Shown in pieces: positions 50,430 to 58,239 of a stretch of 64,000 nt of DNA (its first letter is position 1; the number at the start of each line of letters is the position of its first letter). The stretch covers positions 4,917,501 to 4,981,500 of the forward strand of contig NZ_CP107811.1 of the NCBI RefSeq assembly GCF_036346105.1, written 5' to 3'. The notes beneath the pieces were generated by a model. It was not told where the DNA came from. It ran no database searches and was given only the letters and a program-made list of their open reading frames with translations. A program made the translations under genes and the position numbers. Source of the DNA: Streptomyces sp. NBC_00539. Lineage in GTDB: Bacteria; Actinomycetota; Actinomycetes; Streptomycetales; Streptomycetaceae.

Positions 50430-50684
50430 ATGACCCGCCGTACCACCGGGGCGCCGTTCCGCGGAGACTGCGCAGAATCCGCCGCCCCGCTGCCCGCGCC
50501 CGAGCTGACCGAGGCCGAGTGCCGGCGGTGCGGTACGTACATCGCCGGACTCGACGGGCGGTACGCCTGCGGGGTGTGCGGCTGGGTCAACGACCACTCC
50601 GAGGGGCACCGGCGGCTGCCGCGCGCCGACGAGGACCCGGACCGGCCGCCCAAGAGCAGGCGGCGGCCGAAGCCGGGGCCCTGA
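50430..50684 (+). CDS. Small zinc-ribbon protein
   Basis: 84 aa. Two CxxC knuckles, CRRCGTYIAG and CGVCGWVND, 14 residues apart, form a rubredoxin/zinc-ribbon-like site. The C-terminus is a basic tail (PPKSRRRPKPGP). No family can be named; proteins like this often bind RNA or partner enzymes. The start is set by a TAGGCT -10 placed for a leaderless transcript. It is followed by lipB 75 bp later in the same direction. Confidence 0.7.
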   Translation: MTRRTTGAPFRGDCAESAAPLPAPELTEAECRRCGTYIAGLDGRYACGVCGWVNDHSEGHRRLPRADEDPDRPPKSRRRPKPGP

Positions 50685-50759
50685 GGGGCCGCGCCGGGAC
50701 CGCCGTACTCTTGCTGGTGCGATACGTGCACACAGCAGGTTCAACGAGGAGGCGCTGCG

Positions 50760-51557
50760 GTGACTGACCTTCGGTTTGTCCATCTGGGCTTCGGGCCGGA
50801 CTACGTCGAGTACACCGAGGCCTGGGAAGAGCAGCGCCGCGTCCACGCCGCCCGCTTCGCGGACGAGATCGACGACACCTGCCTGCTGCTGGAACACCGG
50901 CCCGTCTACACCGCCGGCCGGCGCACCGACGAGGGCGAGCGGCCCCTGGACGGCACGCCCGTGGTCGACGTGGACCGCGGCGGGAAGATCACCTGGCACG
51001 GCCCGGGCCAGCTGGTCGGCTACCCGATCATGAAGCTGCCCCGGCCGGTCGACGTCGTGGCCCACGTCCGCCGCCTGGAGGACGCGCTGATCCGTACCGC
51101 CGCCGACTTCGGCCTGGAGACCACCCGGGTGGAAGGCCGCAGCGGCGTGTGGGTGCTCGGCGACCCCGTCGAGCAGCGCCCGAAGATCGGCGGCCTCTCC
51201 CTCGACTTCGACCCGCGCCTGCACGACGAGGAGTTCGACCCGCGGCTGAACGGCCCCGAGTACGCCCCCTCCAACGCCGGCCAGCGGCGTGAGGACCGCA
51301 AGCTCGCGGCCATCGGCATCCGGGTCGCCAAGGGCGTCACCATGCACGGCTTCGCACTCAACGTGAACCCGGACAGCACCTGGTTCGACCGGATCATCCC
51401 CTGCGGAATCAGGGACGCCGGTGTGACCTCGCTCTCGTACGAACTGGGCCGGGAGATCGCCGTCACCGAGGTGCTCCCGGTCGTGGAACGCCACCTCAAG
51501 GACGTACTGGAGCAGGCGGAGCTCAAGCCCAGGGAGCGAGAGACGGCCGCCGGCTGA
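50760..51557 (+). CDS. lipB: Lipoyl(octanoyl) transferase LipB
   Basis: 265 aa. Contains [15 protein letters not shown], the [18 protein letters not shown] motif with the catalytic-region His, IGGLSLDFD-type Lys site (PKIGGLSL) and [11 protein letters not shown] with the C-terminal [14 protein letters not shown] (acyl-accepting Cys). It transfers octanoyl from ACP to the lipoyl domains of E2 and GcvH. GTG start with GAGGAGG-like Shine-Dalgarno. lipA follows after 108 bp. The lipoyl domain acceptor is encoded nearby by sucB. Confidence 0.97.
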   Translation: MTDLRFVHLGFGPDYVEYTEAWEEQRRVHAARFADEIDDTCLLLEHRPVYTAGRRTDEGERPLDGTPVVDVDRGGKITWHGPGQLVGYPIMKLPRPVDVVAHVRRLEDALIRTAADFGLETTRVEGRSGVWVLGDPVEQRPKIGGLSLDFDPRLHDEEFDPRLNGPEYAPSNAGQRREDRKLAAIGIRVAKGVTMHGFALNVNPDSTWFDRIIPCGIRDAGVTSLSYELGREIAVTEVLPVVERHLKDVLEQAELKPRERETAAG

Positions 51558-51665
51558 CGCTCGGGAATGGGTCGGGCGGCCCCCGGGTTGCCGGACGTAA
51601 GAGCGTACGAAATTACGGGCGTACCCTGGTGGGCGCCGAAGAATCGAAGTCACAGGGAGCCGGTC

Positions 51666-52613
51666 GTGTCCGCAGTCGCACCCGACGGACGCAAGATGCT
51701 GCGCCTGGAGGTCCGTAACAGCCAGACCCCCATCGAGCGCAAGCCCGAGTGGATCAAGACCCGGGCGAAGATGGGTCCCGAGTACACCAAGATGCAGGCC
51801 CTGGTGAAGGGCGAAGGACTGCACACGGTCTGCCAGGAAGCCGGCTGTCCCAACATCTACGAATGCTGGGAGGACCGCGAGGCCACCTTCCTCATCGGTG
51901 GCGACCAGTGCACCCGGCGCTGTGACTTCTGCCAGATCGACACCGGCAAGCCCGAGGCCCTCGATCGCGACGAGCCGCGCCGCGTCGGCGAGTCCGTCGT
52001 CACGATGGACCTGAACTACGCCACGATCACCGGCGTCGCCCGCGACGACCTGGCCGACGGCGGCGCGTGGCTGTACGCCGAGACCGTGCGCCAGATCCAC
52101 GAGCAGACGGCGGGCCGCGAGGGCGGCCACACCAAGGTCGAGCTGCTGGCCCCCGACTTCAACGCGGTGCCGGAGCTGCTCGAGGAGGTCTTCGCCTCCC
52201 GCCCCGAGGTCTTCGCGCACAACGTCGAGACGGTGCCGCGGATCTTCAAGCGGATCCGCCCGGGCTTCCGCTACGAGCGCTCGCTCGACGTGATCACCCA
52301 GGCGCGCGCCTACGGCCTGGTCACCAAGTCGAACCTGATCCTGGGCATGGGCGAGGAGCGCGAGGAAGTCACGCAGGCGCTCAAGGACCTCCACGAGGCG
52401 GGCTGCGAGCTCATCACCATCACCCAGTACCTGCGGCCGTCGCCGCGCCACCACCCCGTCGAGCGCTGGGTGAAGCCGGCGGAGTTCGTGGAGCTGGCGA
52501 AGGAGGCCGAGGAGATCGGCTTCTCCGGCGTGATGTCCGGCCCGCTGGTCAGGTCGTCGTACAGGGCAGGACGCCTCTACGGCCAGGCGATGCAGAAGCG
52601 TGCGAACGCCTGA
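51666..52613 (+). CDS. lipA: Lipoyl synthase LipA
   Basis: 315 aa radical-SAM enzyme. The N-terminal auxiliary [4Fe-4S] cysteines are in [17 protein letters not shown]; the radical-SAM CxxxCxxC site is CTRRCDFC; the C-terminal RSSYRAG serine ligand motif is also present. It inserts two sulfurs into octanoyl groups made by LipB to give lipoyl cofactor for pyruvate/2-oxoglutarate dehydrogenases. GTG start at 51666 with GGGAG 7 bases upstream. Confidence 0.98.
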   Translation: MSAVAPDGRKMLRLEVRNSQTPIERKPEWIKTRAKMGPEYTKMQALVKGEGLHTVCQEAGCPNIYECWEDREATFLIGGDQCTRRCDFCQIDTGKPEALDRDEPRRVGESVVTMDLNYATITGVARDDLADGGAWLYAETVRQIHEQTAGREGGHTKVELLAPDFNAVPELLEEVFASRPEVFAHNVETVPRIFKRIRPGFRYERSLDVITQARAYGLVTKSNLILGMGEEREEVTQALKDLHEAGCELITITQYLRPSPRHHPVERWVKPAEFVELAKEAEEIGFSGVMSGPLVRSSYRAGRLYGQAMQKRANA

Positions 52614-52725
52614 CGGCCGACCGTGTGAAGTCCCGCACAAATAGCTACCAACCGGTAACCCCGCAGTGGCGCGGCCCCTAGGCTCTTCAGCAGAGCCCGG
52701 CGGGCCGCGTCGGCTTGTACAACGT

Positions 52726-52763
52726 GTCGGTCACATTTGACCGGCCGGTCATGCCCTGGTAAC
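52726..52763 (-). promoter_or_regulatory. Candidate GlnR-like box upstream of the 65-aa gene
   Basis: On the minus strand: GTTAC, six bases, ATGAC, six bases, GTCAA, six bases, CCGAC. The a-sites fit and spacing is exact, but the b-sites lack the AA. From memory the S. coelicolor equivalent (SCO2195) is listed as a GlnR target; this box is a guess at the site. Confidence 0.3.
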
Positions 52764-52871
52764 ACCGTTCAGTGACGCTTGGTCCACGCACCGCACACAC
52801 CTACGCACGCCGTCTCCACCCGTGAGCACCGTCCCGTGAGCACTGTGAGCACCGTGAAAGGGATCGACATC

Positions 52872-53069
52872 ATGCAGGCCGCGCCCGTACGCGCCATCGC
52901 CATCCCGACCTTCTCCGACGCCTTCCGCGGCATCGAGTCGCTGCTGATGAGCGGCGCCCGCCGCAACGCGTGGACCGCCGTCCTCGAAGACCGCCGCAGG
53001 GCCAAGGACCGCGTCGAGACCGAGCACGTACTGGAGGCCGCGGCGACCCGGACCCCGCAGGCCACGTAA
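52872..53069 (+). CDS. Small conserved protein of the lipA-DUF4191 interval
   Basis: 65 aa from ATG 52872, with AAGGGA 9 bases upstream; an earlier in-frame start would give 96 aa but has no Shine-Dalgarno. Sequence MQAAPVRAIAIPTF..., then FRGIESLLMSGARRNAWTAV and a basic RRRAKDRVETEHVLEA helix. No family recognised; probably a helical protein. Its TAA stop overlaps the -10 box (TAAACT) of the DUF4191 gene. Position between lipA and DUF4191 matches SCO2195. Confidence 0.75.
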   Translation: MQAAPVRAIAIPTFSDAFRGIESLLMSGARRNAWTAVLEDRRRAKDRVETEHVLEAAATRTPQAT

Positions 53070-53072
53070 ACT
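53067..53072 (+). promoter_or_regulatory. Leaderless-type -10 of the DUF4191 gene
   Basis: TAAACT, whose first three bases are the stop codon of the preceding gene, ends 7 bp before the ATG. Confidence 0.5.
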
Positions 53073-53079
53073 TCGCCTT

Positions 53080-53778
53080 ATGGCGAGGAAGTCAAACGCA
53101 GAGACTGCTGCGAACCCCGGGCGACTGAAGCAGATCGCCCTGACGTACAAGATGACGCGCAAGGCCGACCCGAAGGTCGGTCTGATCGTCGCGGGCGTGG
53201 GAATCGTCACCTTCGGTGTCTTTCTCGCGATCGGCTTCCTGATCGACCACCCGGTCTACCTGGGCATCCTGGGCTTCCTGGTGGCGTTCCTCGCGATGGC
53301 GATCGTCTTCGGGCGACGGGCCGAGCGGGCTGCCTTCGGGCAGATGGAGGGACAGCCGGGCGCGGCCGCGGCCGTACTGGACAACGTGGGACGGGGCTGG
53401 ACGACCACCCCGGCCGTCGCGATGAACCGCAGCCAGGACATCGTCCACCGGGCCGTCGGCAAGGCCGGTGTGGTGCTGATCGCCGAGGGCAACCCGAACC
53501 GGGTCAAGAGCCTGCTCGCGGCCGAGCGGAGGAAGATGGCCCGGATCCTGCCCGACGTCCCGGTCCACGACTTCATCGTCGGTACCGGTGAGGGCGAGGT
53601 GCCGCTCAAGAAGGTCCGTACGACGCTGCTCAAGCTCCCGCGCGTCCTGACCGGCCCGCAGATCACCCAGGTCAACGACCGCCTGCGGGCCATGGGCGAC
53701 CTGATGAGCAACATGCCGGTGCCGAAGGGCCCCATGCCCAAGGGCATGCGCATGCCGCGCGGCGGAAAGATGCGCTGA
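53080..53778 (+). CDS. DUF4191 membrane protein
   Basis: 232 aa. A basic N-terminal stretch (LKQIALTYKMTRKADPK), two membrane helices (about 33-55 and 60-80), then a cytoplasmic or extracytoplasmic mixed domain with GRGWTTTPAVAMNRSQDIVHR and VVLIAEGNPNRVKSLLAAERR and a basic Met/Gly/Pro tail. DUF4191 is found next to lipA in actinobacteria; role unknown. Ends before a strong terminator at 53802-53843. Confidence 0.92.
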   Translation: MARKSNAETAANPGRLKQIALTYKMTRKADPKVGLIVAGVGIVTFGVFLAIGFLIDHPVYLGILGFLVAFLAMAIVFGRRAERAAFGQMEGQPGAAAAVLDNVGRGWTTTPAVAMNRSQDIVHRAVGKAGVVLIAEGNPNRVKSLLAAERRKMARILPDVPVHDFIVGTGEGEVPLKKVRTTLLKLPRVLTGPQITQVNDRLRAMGDLMSNMPVPKGPMPKGMRMPRGGKMR

Positions 53779-53801
53779 GCGCGGTCCTTCCCGCACGCGA
53801 A

Positions 53802-53843
53802 GTGGGGCGCCCCCCGAACCGGTCGGTTCGGGGGGCGCCCCAC
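53802..53843. terminator. Bidirectional terminator, DUF4191 / RDD
   Basis: Perfect 19-bp stem (53802-53820 with 53825-53843), GGTC loop, between convergent genes. The longest perfect stem seen in the window. Confidence 0.9.
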
Positions 53844-53876
53844 TGTCGTTCCGGCGCCGCTTCGTATGCGATCCGC

Positions 53877-54344
53877 TTACATGCGCACCTGGACGGCGCG
53901 GGAGAGGCGGTCGTGGAGGCCCCGGCCGTCGCGGTCCCAGACCAGGGCCGGGATGACGAGGGCCAGCAGGACCGTGCGGAGCAGGACGCGCAGGACGCCG
54001 AGGCGGCCGCCGTCCTCCGCGGTCACCCGGAGGCCGAGGATCCGCTTGCCGGGGGTGAAGCCCACGGTGGCGACCGTCAGGAACGACAGGGTCACGAAGA
54101 GGGCGAGGGTCCAGTTGCGGGTGGCGGCCATGTCGCCGTGGGTGATCAGCCCGTAGGCGATCAGCTGGCAGCCGACCCAGTCGATGGCCACGGCGCCGAG
54201 CCGGCGTCCGAAACGGGCCACCGAGCCGGGCCCCGACCGGGGCAGGCCGAGGCGCTGGCCGCGGTAGCCGAAGTCGACGCCCATCTCCTCGGCGGCCGCG
54301 CGGGGGCCGGAGAGCCAGGATCCGATTGCTTGCCTGTTGTCCAC
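53877..54344 (-). CDS. RDD family membrane protein
   Basis: 155 aa from the GTG at 54344 (VDNRQAIGSWLSG, the usual start of these proteins); an ATG at 54371 is an alternative. RDD pattern: GRRLGAVAIDW in the first helix and FTPGKRILGLRV with the Arg/Asp residues that name the family, then LRTVLLALVIPALVWDRDGRGLHDRLS. Three or so membrane helices. Function unclear in the family (ion or small-molecule transport suggested). Divergent from glnA, with its GlnR box between. Confidence 0.9.
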   Translation of the reverse strand: MDNRQAIGSWLSGPRAAAEEMGVDFGYRGQRLGLPRSGPGSVARFGRRLGAVAIDWVGCQLIAYGLITHGDMAATRNWTLALFVTLSFLTVATVGFTPGKRILGLRVTAEDGGRLGVLRVLLRTVLLALVIPALVWDRDGRGLHDRLSRAVQVRM

Positions 54345-54392
54345 TCGACCACGGTACCGGTGGCGCTCCATGCGACCTGGACGGGGCCCTGG

Positions 54393-54430
54393 TTAACTTG
54401 TGCGAAACAAATGGGTCATGCTTGAGAAAT
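54393..54430 (+). promoter_or_regulatory. GlnR box of glnA
   Basis: TTAAC (within GTTAAC), six bases, GAAAC, six bases, GTCAT, six bases, GAAAT: exact 5-6-5-6-5-6-5 spacing and strong b-sites. A TATGGT -10 lies 10 bp downstream (54441-54446) with no proper -35, fitting activation by GlnR. Confidence 0.85.
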
Positions 54431-54529
54431 CCCGTGTGCTTATGGTCGGGTCAGCGTGCGGCACCGCACTGACGCGCCACGAGCTATAAAGCCCGTCCCT
54501 GCCCCGGGGCCGGGAGTAGGAGGAGTTGG

Positions 54530-55939
54530 ATGTTCCAGAACGCCGACGAAGTGAAGCAGTACATCGAGGAGAACGACGTCAAGTTCGTCGACGTCCGCTT
54601 CTGCGACCTGCCTGGTGTGATGCAGCACTTCACCATTCCGGCGCGGGCGTTCGACCCGGCGGAGGAGCTCGCCTTCGACGGCTCCTCGATCCGCGGCTTC
54701 CAGGCCATCCACGAGTCCGACATGGCCCTGCGTGCCGACATCAGCACCGCGCGTCTGGACCCGTTCCGCAAGGACAAGACGCTCAACATCAACTTCTTCA
54801 TCCACGACCCGATCACGGGTGAGGCCTACAGCCGCGACCCGCGCAACATCGCGAAGAAGGCCGAGGCGTACCTCGCCTCCACCGGCATCGCCGACACCGC
54901 GTACTTCGGGCCCGAGGCGGAGTTCTACGTCTTCGACAGCGTCCGCTTCGCCACCACCGCGAACGAGTCGTTCTACCACATCGACTCCGAGGCCGGCGCC
55001 TGGAACACCGGCTCCGAGGAGAACAACCGCGGTTACAAGGTCCGCTACAAGGGCGGCTACTTCCCGGTCGCCCCGGTCGACCACTTCGCGGACCTGCGCG
55101 CCGAGATCTCCCTGGAGCTCGACGCCCAGGGCCTCCAGGTCGAGCGTCAGCACCACGAGGTCGGCACCGGTGGCCAGGCCGAGATCAACTACAAGTTCAA
55201 CACGCTGCTGGCCGCGGCCGACGACCTGATGCTCTTCAAGTACATCGTGAAGAACGTCGCCTGGCGCAACGGCAAGACCGCGACCTTCATGCCGAAGCCG
55301 ATCTTCGGTGACAACGGTTCGGGCATGCACGTCCACCAGTCACTGTGGAACGGCGGCGAGCCGCTGTTCTACGACGAGGCCGGCTACGCGGGCCTGTCGG
55401 ACACCGCCCGCTACTACATCGGCGGCATCCTCAAGCACGCCCCGTCGCTGCTGGCGTTCACCAACCCGACGGTGAACTCCTACCACCGCCTGGTGCCCGG
55501 CTTCGAGGCCCCGGTCAACATGGTGTACTCGCAGCGCAACCGCTCCGCGGCCATGCGCATCCCGATCACCGGCTCGAACCCGAAGGCCAAGCGCGTCGAG
55601 TTCCGCGCCCCGGACCCGTCCTCGAACCCGTACCTGGCGTTCGCGGCCTTGCTGCTGGCCGGCCTCGACGGCGTCAAGAACAAGATCGAGCCGATGGAGC
55701 CGATCGACAAGGACCTCTACGAGCTCTCCCCGGACGAGCACGCGAGCGTCCCGCAGGTCCCGACCAGCCTGGACGCGGTCCTCAAGGCCCTGGAAGAGGA
55801 CCACGAGTACCTCCTGGCCGGCGGTGTCTTCACCCCCGACCTGATCGAGACCTGGATCGACTACAAGCGCACGCACGAGATCGCCCCGATCGCCCTGCGT
55901 CCGCACCCGCACGAGTTCGAGATGTACTTCGACATCTAA
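54530..55939 (+). CDS. glnA: Glutamine synthetase type I (GlnA)
   Basis: 469 aa, full GSI length. Signatures: [54 protein letters not shown] and [17 protein letters not shown]. Tyr397 in [10 protein letters not shown] is the GlnE adenylylation site. Assimilates ammonium into glutamine; the main nitrogen entry enzyme. Transcribed alone, with a GlnR box and a terminator directly after (55957-55998). The start has AGGAGG-type sequence (GTAGGAGGAG) 5-6 bp before ATG. Confidence 0.98.
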   Translation: MFQNADEVKQYIEENDVKFVDVRFCDLPGVMQHFTIPARAFDPAEELAFDGSSIRGFQAIHESDMALRADISTARLDPFRKDKTLNINFFIHDPITGEAYSRDPRNIAKKAEAYLASTGIADTAYFGPEAEFYVFDSVRFATTANESFYHIDSEAGAWNTGSEENNRGYKVRYKGGYFPVAPVDHFADLRAEISLELDAQGLQVERQHHEVGTGGQAEINYKFNTLLAAADDLMLFKYIVKNVAWRNGKTATFMPKPIFGDNGSGMHVHQSLWNGGEPLFYDEAGYAGLSDTARYYIGGILKHAPSLLAFTNPTVNSYHRLVPGFEAPVNMVYSQRNRSAAMRIPITGSNPKAKRVEFRAPDPSSNPYLAFAALLLAGLDGVKNKIEPMEPIDKDLYELSPDEHASVPQVPTSLDAVLKALEEDHEYLLAGGVFTPDLIETWIDYKRTHEIAPIALRPHPHEFEMYFDI

Positions 55940-55956
55940 GAAGCAGCGCGAGCGCA

Positions 55957-55998
55957 GCGAAGCCCCGCCACTCTCTCCGGAGAGGGGCGGGGCTTCGC
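55957..55998. terminator. glnA terminator
   Basis: 13-bp stem (55957-55969 with 55986-55998) with an inner CTCTCC/GGAGAG pairing, 18 bp after the stop. Confidence 0.75.
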
Positions 55999-56029
55999 CG
56001 TTCCCGGGCCGGGCCCGCGCGGCGGGGGA

Positions 56030-56683
56030 TCAGCGCAGGAGGGGCATGGCACCGGTGAGGGCGTGGAGGCAGCGGACGGCGAGTTCGGCGGGGGAGCCGG
56101 GGCCGGAGGTGGGGGCGTCGGTCGCCGACCAGAGTTCCAGGGCGATCCGGATGGAGTCGGTCGCGGCGGCGGCCAGCAGGCGGATCTCCACGGGGTCGGC
56201 GTCCGGGCCGGCGAGCCGGGAGACGACCGGGAGCAGGCGTTCCTCGGAGTCCTGGTTCACGCGGTACCAGACGGCGCGCAGGGCCTCGTCGGTCGCCGCC
56301 GCGCGGAGCAGGCCGCGGGTGACCTCCAGGCCCTCCTCGATGGACTGCAGGTCGCTGAGCGAGCGGGTCACCGCGCGGTCCAGGGCCTCGGCGAGGGGGG
56401 TGCCGGGGTCCTCCTCGGCGAGGAGGGCGCGCCAGGCGTCGCCGCCGCCCGCGAGCAGCGGGGCCACGGCCTCCTGCTTGTTGCGGAAGTAGCGGTAGAA
56501 GGTGCGCAGGGCCACACCGGCCCGGTGGGCGATGTCCTCGGCGGTGGTGCCGTCCGGGCCGTGCTCGGCGAACAGTTCGCAGGCGGCGCGGGCGATGTCG
56601 AGCTGGGTGGCCGCCTTCCGGCGCTCGGTCAGCGACTGCGCTGCGGGGCCGGCCTGGGGGGAGTACGGACGAGGGGATCTCAC
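56030..56683 (-). CDS. TetR-family regulator divergent from SDR gene
   Basis: 217 aa. DNA-binding domain: LDIARAACELFAEHGPDGTT, then AEDIAHRAGVALRTFYRYFRNK. A helical ligand domain with DSIRIALELWSA follows. Divergent from the SDR gene with an intervening 19-bp near-perfect palindrome (56722-56740), so it most likely represses the SDR and itself until a substrate binds. Ligand unknown. It converges on glnA with 91 bp between, where the glnA terminator lies. Confidence 0.93.
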   Translation of the reverse strand: MRSPRPYSPQAGPAAQSLTERRKAATQLDIARAACELFAEHGPDGTTAEDIAHRAGVALRTFYRYFRNKQEAVAPLLAGGGDAWRALLAEEDPGTPLAEALDRAVTRSLSDLQSIEEGLEVTRGLLRAAATDEALRAVWYRVNQDSEERLLPVVSRLAGPDADPVEIRLLAAAATDSIRIALELWSATDAPTSGPGSPAELAVRCLHALTGAMPLLR

Positions 56684-56721
56684 GAGTGCAGCCTACCGCC
56701 CGGGTGCGAGCGGGTTACGCA

Positions 56722-56740
56722 TTTTGACAGTCTGGCAAAA
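56722..56740. promoter_or_regulatory. TetR operator, SDR/TetR intergenic
   Basis: TTTTGACAG and CTGGCAAAA flank a central T; 8 of 9 positions are symmetric. It includes a TTGACA -35-like word. Lies 30 bp before the SDR start and 39 bp from the TetR start. Confidence 0.7.
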
Positions 56741-56769
56741 CGTGTCATGGCAGGAGTACGCTGCCTCCC

Positions 56770-57540
56770 ATGAACCGTTACGAAGGACGTCGTGTCCTCA
56801 TCACCGGCGGCGGCTCCGGCATCGGCCGGGCCACCGTCCACCGCATCCTCGCCGAGGGCGGCCGCGTCCACACCGTGGACGTCAACGAAGCCGGCCTCAA
56901 GGTCACCGCAGAGCAGGCGGCCGCCGACGGGCACGCGGACCGCCTGACCACCGCCGTACTGGACATATCCGACGAGCAGTCGGTCAGGACGGGTGTCACC
57001 GCCGGCGTCGGCGCGCTGGGCGGGCTGGACGTCCTGGTCAACGCGGCGGGCATCCTGCGCTCCGCGCACACCCACCAGACCACCCTCGACTTCTGGAACA
57101 AGGTCATCGCGGTCAACCTGACCGGCACCTTCCTGATGATCCGCGAGTCCCTCCCGGCCCTGCTGGAGGGCGACCAGCCGGTCGTCGTCAACTTCAGCTC
57201 GACCTCGGCGTCCTTCGCGCACCCCTACATGTCCGCCTACGCGGCCAGCAAGGGCGGCATCCAGTCCATGACCCACGCCCTCGCCGCCGAGTACAGCAAG
57301 CAGGGCCTGCGCTTCGTCTCCGTCGCCCCCGGCTCCATCGAGAGCGGCATGACCACCGGCACCGGCCCCGGCCTGCCCGAGGACACCGACTGGAGCCTGT
57401 TCACCAAGCTCGCCCCGGCCCTCGGCCAGGGCTTCGCCGGCCCGCAGACCGTGGCCGGCGTCGTCGCGATGCTGGGTTCCCAGGACGGCGCCTTCATCAC
57501 GGGTACGGAGATCCGTATCGACGGCGGCACCCACTACTAG
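56770..57540 (+). CDS. Short-chain dehydrogenase/reductase
   Basis: 256 aa classical SDR. Cofactor motif LITGGGSGIGRAT, NAAG (LVNAAGILR), catalytic Ser in NFSSTSASFAH and YxxxK in YAASKGG (Tyr/Lys), and the family C-terminal ITGTEIRIDGGTHY. Oxidises or reduces an alcohol/ketone with NAD(P); the substrate is unknown, perhaps a steroid or ketoacyl compound. Controlled by the divergent TetR gene. Confidence 0.94.
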   Translation: MNRYEGRRVLITGGGSGIGRATVHRILAEGGRVHTVDVNEAGLKVTAEQAAADGHADRLTTAVLDISDEQSVRTGVTAGVGALGGLDVLVNAAGILRSAHTHQTTLDFWNKVIAVNLTGTFLMIRESLPALLEGDQPVVVNFSSTSASFAHPYMSAYAASKGGIQSMTHALAAEYSKQGLRFVSVAPGSIESGMTTGTGPGLPEDTDWSLFTKLAPALGQGFAGPQTVAGVVAMLGSQDGAFITGTEIRIDGGTHY

Positions 57541-57557
57541 GCCGTCAGCCCCGTCCG

Positions 57558-58079
57558 TCAGCCCCTGAACCGGTCCCACAGCCGGGGGAAGCGCTCCGCG
57601 AGCACGGCCTCGTTCTCGAAGTCCAGCGGCGCGCCCTCCGGCTCGGCCGGTTGCAGCGCGACGCCCAGGTCCGGCGCCACCGCGCCCGTCAGCTGCTCGT
57701 ACGCCTCGTCGGCCGCGTACCCGAGCTCCTCGCCGTCCCCGTCGATCTCCTCGTCGAAGTCGCCCAGCAGCTCCGCCAGCGAGTCCGGGTCGTGCACCGC
57801 GCCCTCGAAGACCTCCCGCCCCTGGCCGATCAGCCAGCAGCGGAAGTAGTCGAACGCGTCGTCGCTGGCCCCGTCGAGCAGCACCCAGGCCGCGCCCCAC
57901 AGGTCCCAGGTGTACGCCCGGTTGTACCGGGACTCGAAGTGCCGGGCGAAATCGAGCACGGAGTCCGGGTCGAGTTGCGCGAGGCGCTCCACGAGCAGCT
58001 CGGCGTGCTCCTCGGGGTCGCCCTCGGCGGCCTCGCGGGTACTGTCGACGATCTCCCAGAACTCCGTCTCGTCCATCAC
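57558..58079 (-). CDS. DUF4240 domain-containing protein
   Basis: About 172 aa. Family hallmarks: MDETEFWEIVDSTR near the start, AYTWDLWGAAWVLLDGASDD, and FRCWLIGQGREVF. Acidic, no membrane segment. Function unknown; related to proteins of actinomycete defence or regulatory sets. The GTG at 58079 is directly followed by an ATG (58076). It converges on the SDR gene. Confidence 0.9.
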   Translation of the reverse strand: MMDETEFWEIVDSTREAAEGDPEEHAELLVERLAQLDPDSVLDFARHFESRYNRAYTWDLWGAAWVLLDGASDDAFDYFRCWLIGQGREVFEGAVHDPDSLAELLGDFDEEIDGDGEELGYAADEAYEQLTGAVAPDLGVALQPAEPEGAPLDFENEAVLAERFPRLWDRFRG

Positions 58080-58181
58080 GGCTCAAGCATCACGGGTCGA
58101 CCCCCGCGCCGCCACCGCTCATACGGCCAAAGGCCGGTCAACGCCCCTCGCGTGGCCGCAAGAACCGGCCACGGAAAAGGC

Positions 58182-58221
58182 GTGAGGCGGTCCGCTCCCC
58201 CCACGGGGCGGACCGCCTCAC
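58182..58221 (-). terminator. aceE terminator
   Basis: 14-bp perfect stem (58182-58195 with 58208-58221), 18 bp after the aceE stop. Confidence 0.8.
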
Positions 58222-58239
58222 CGGCGTGGCGCGCGGGGC

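Noticed and set aside
50391-52640. 749-codon minus-strand frame over lipB and lipA
   Set aside because: Overlaps two well-recognised enzyme genes and has no domain-like sequence.
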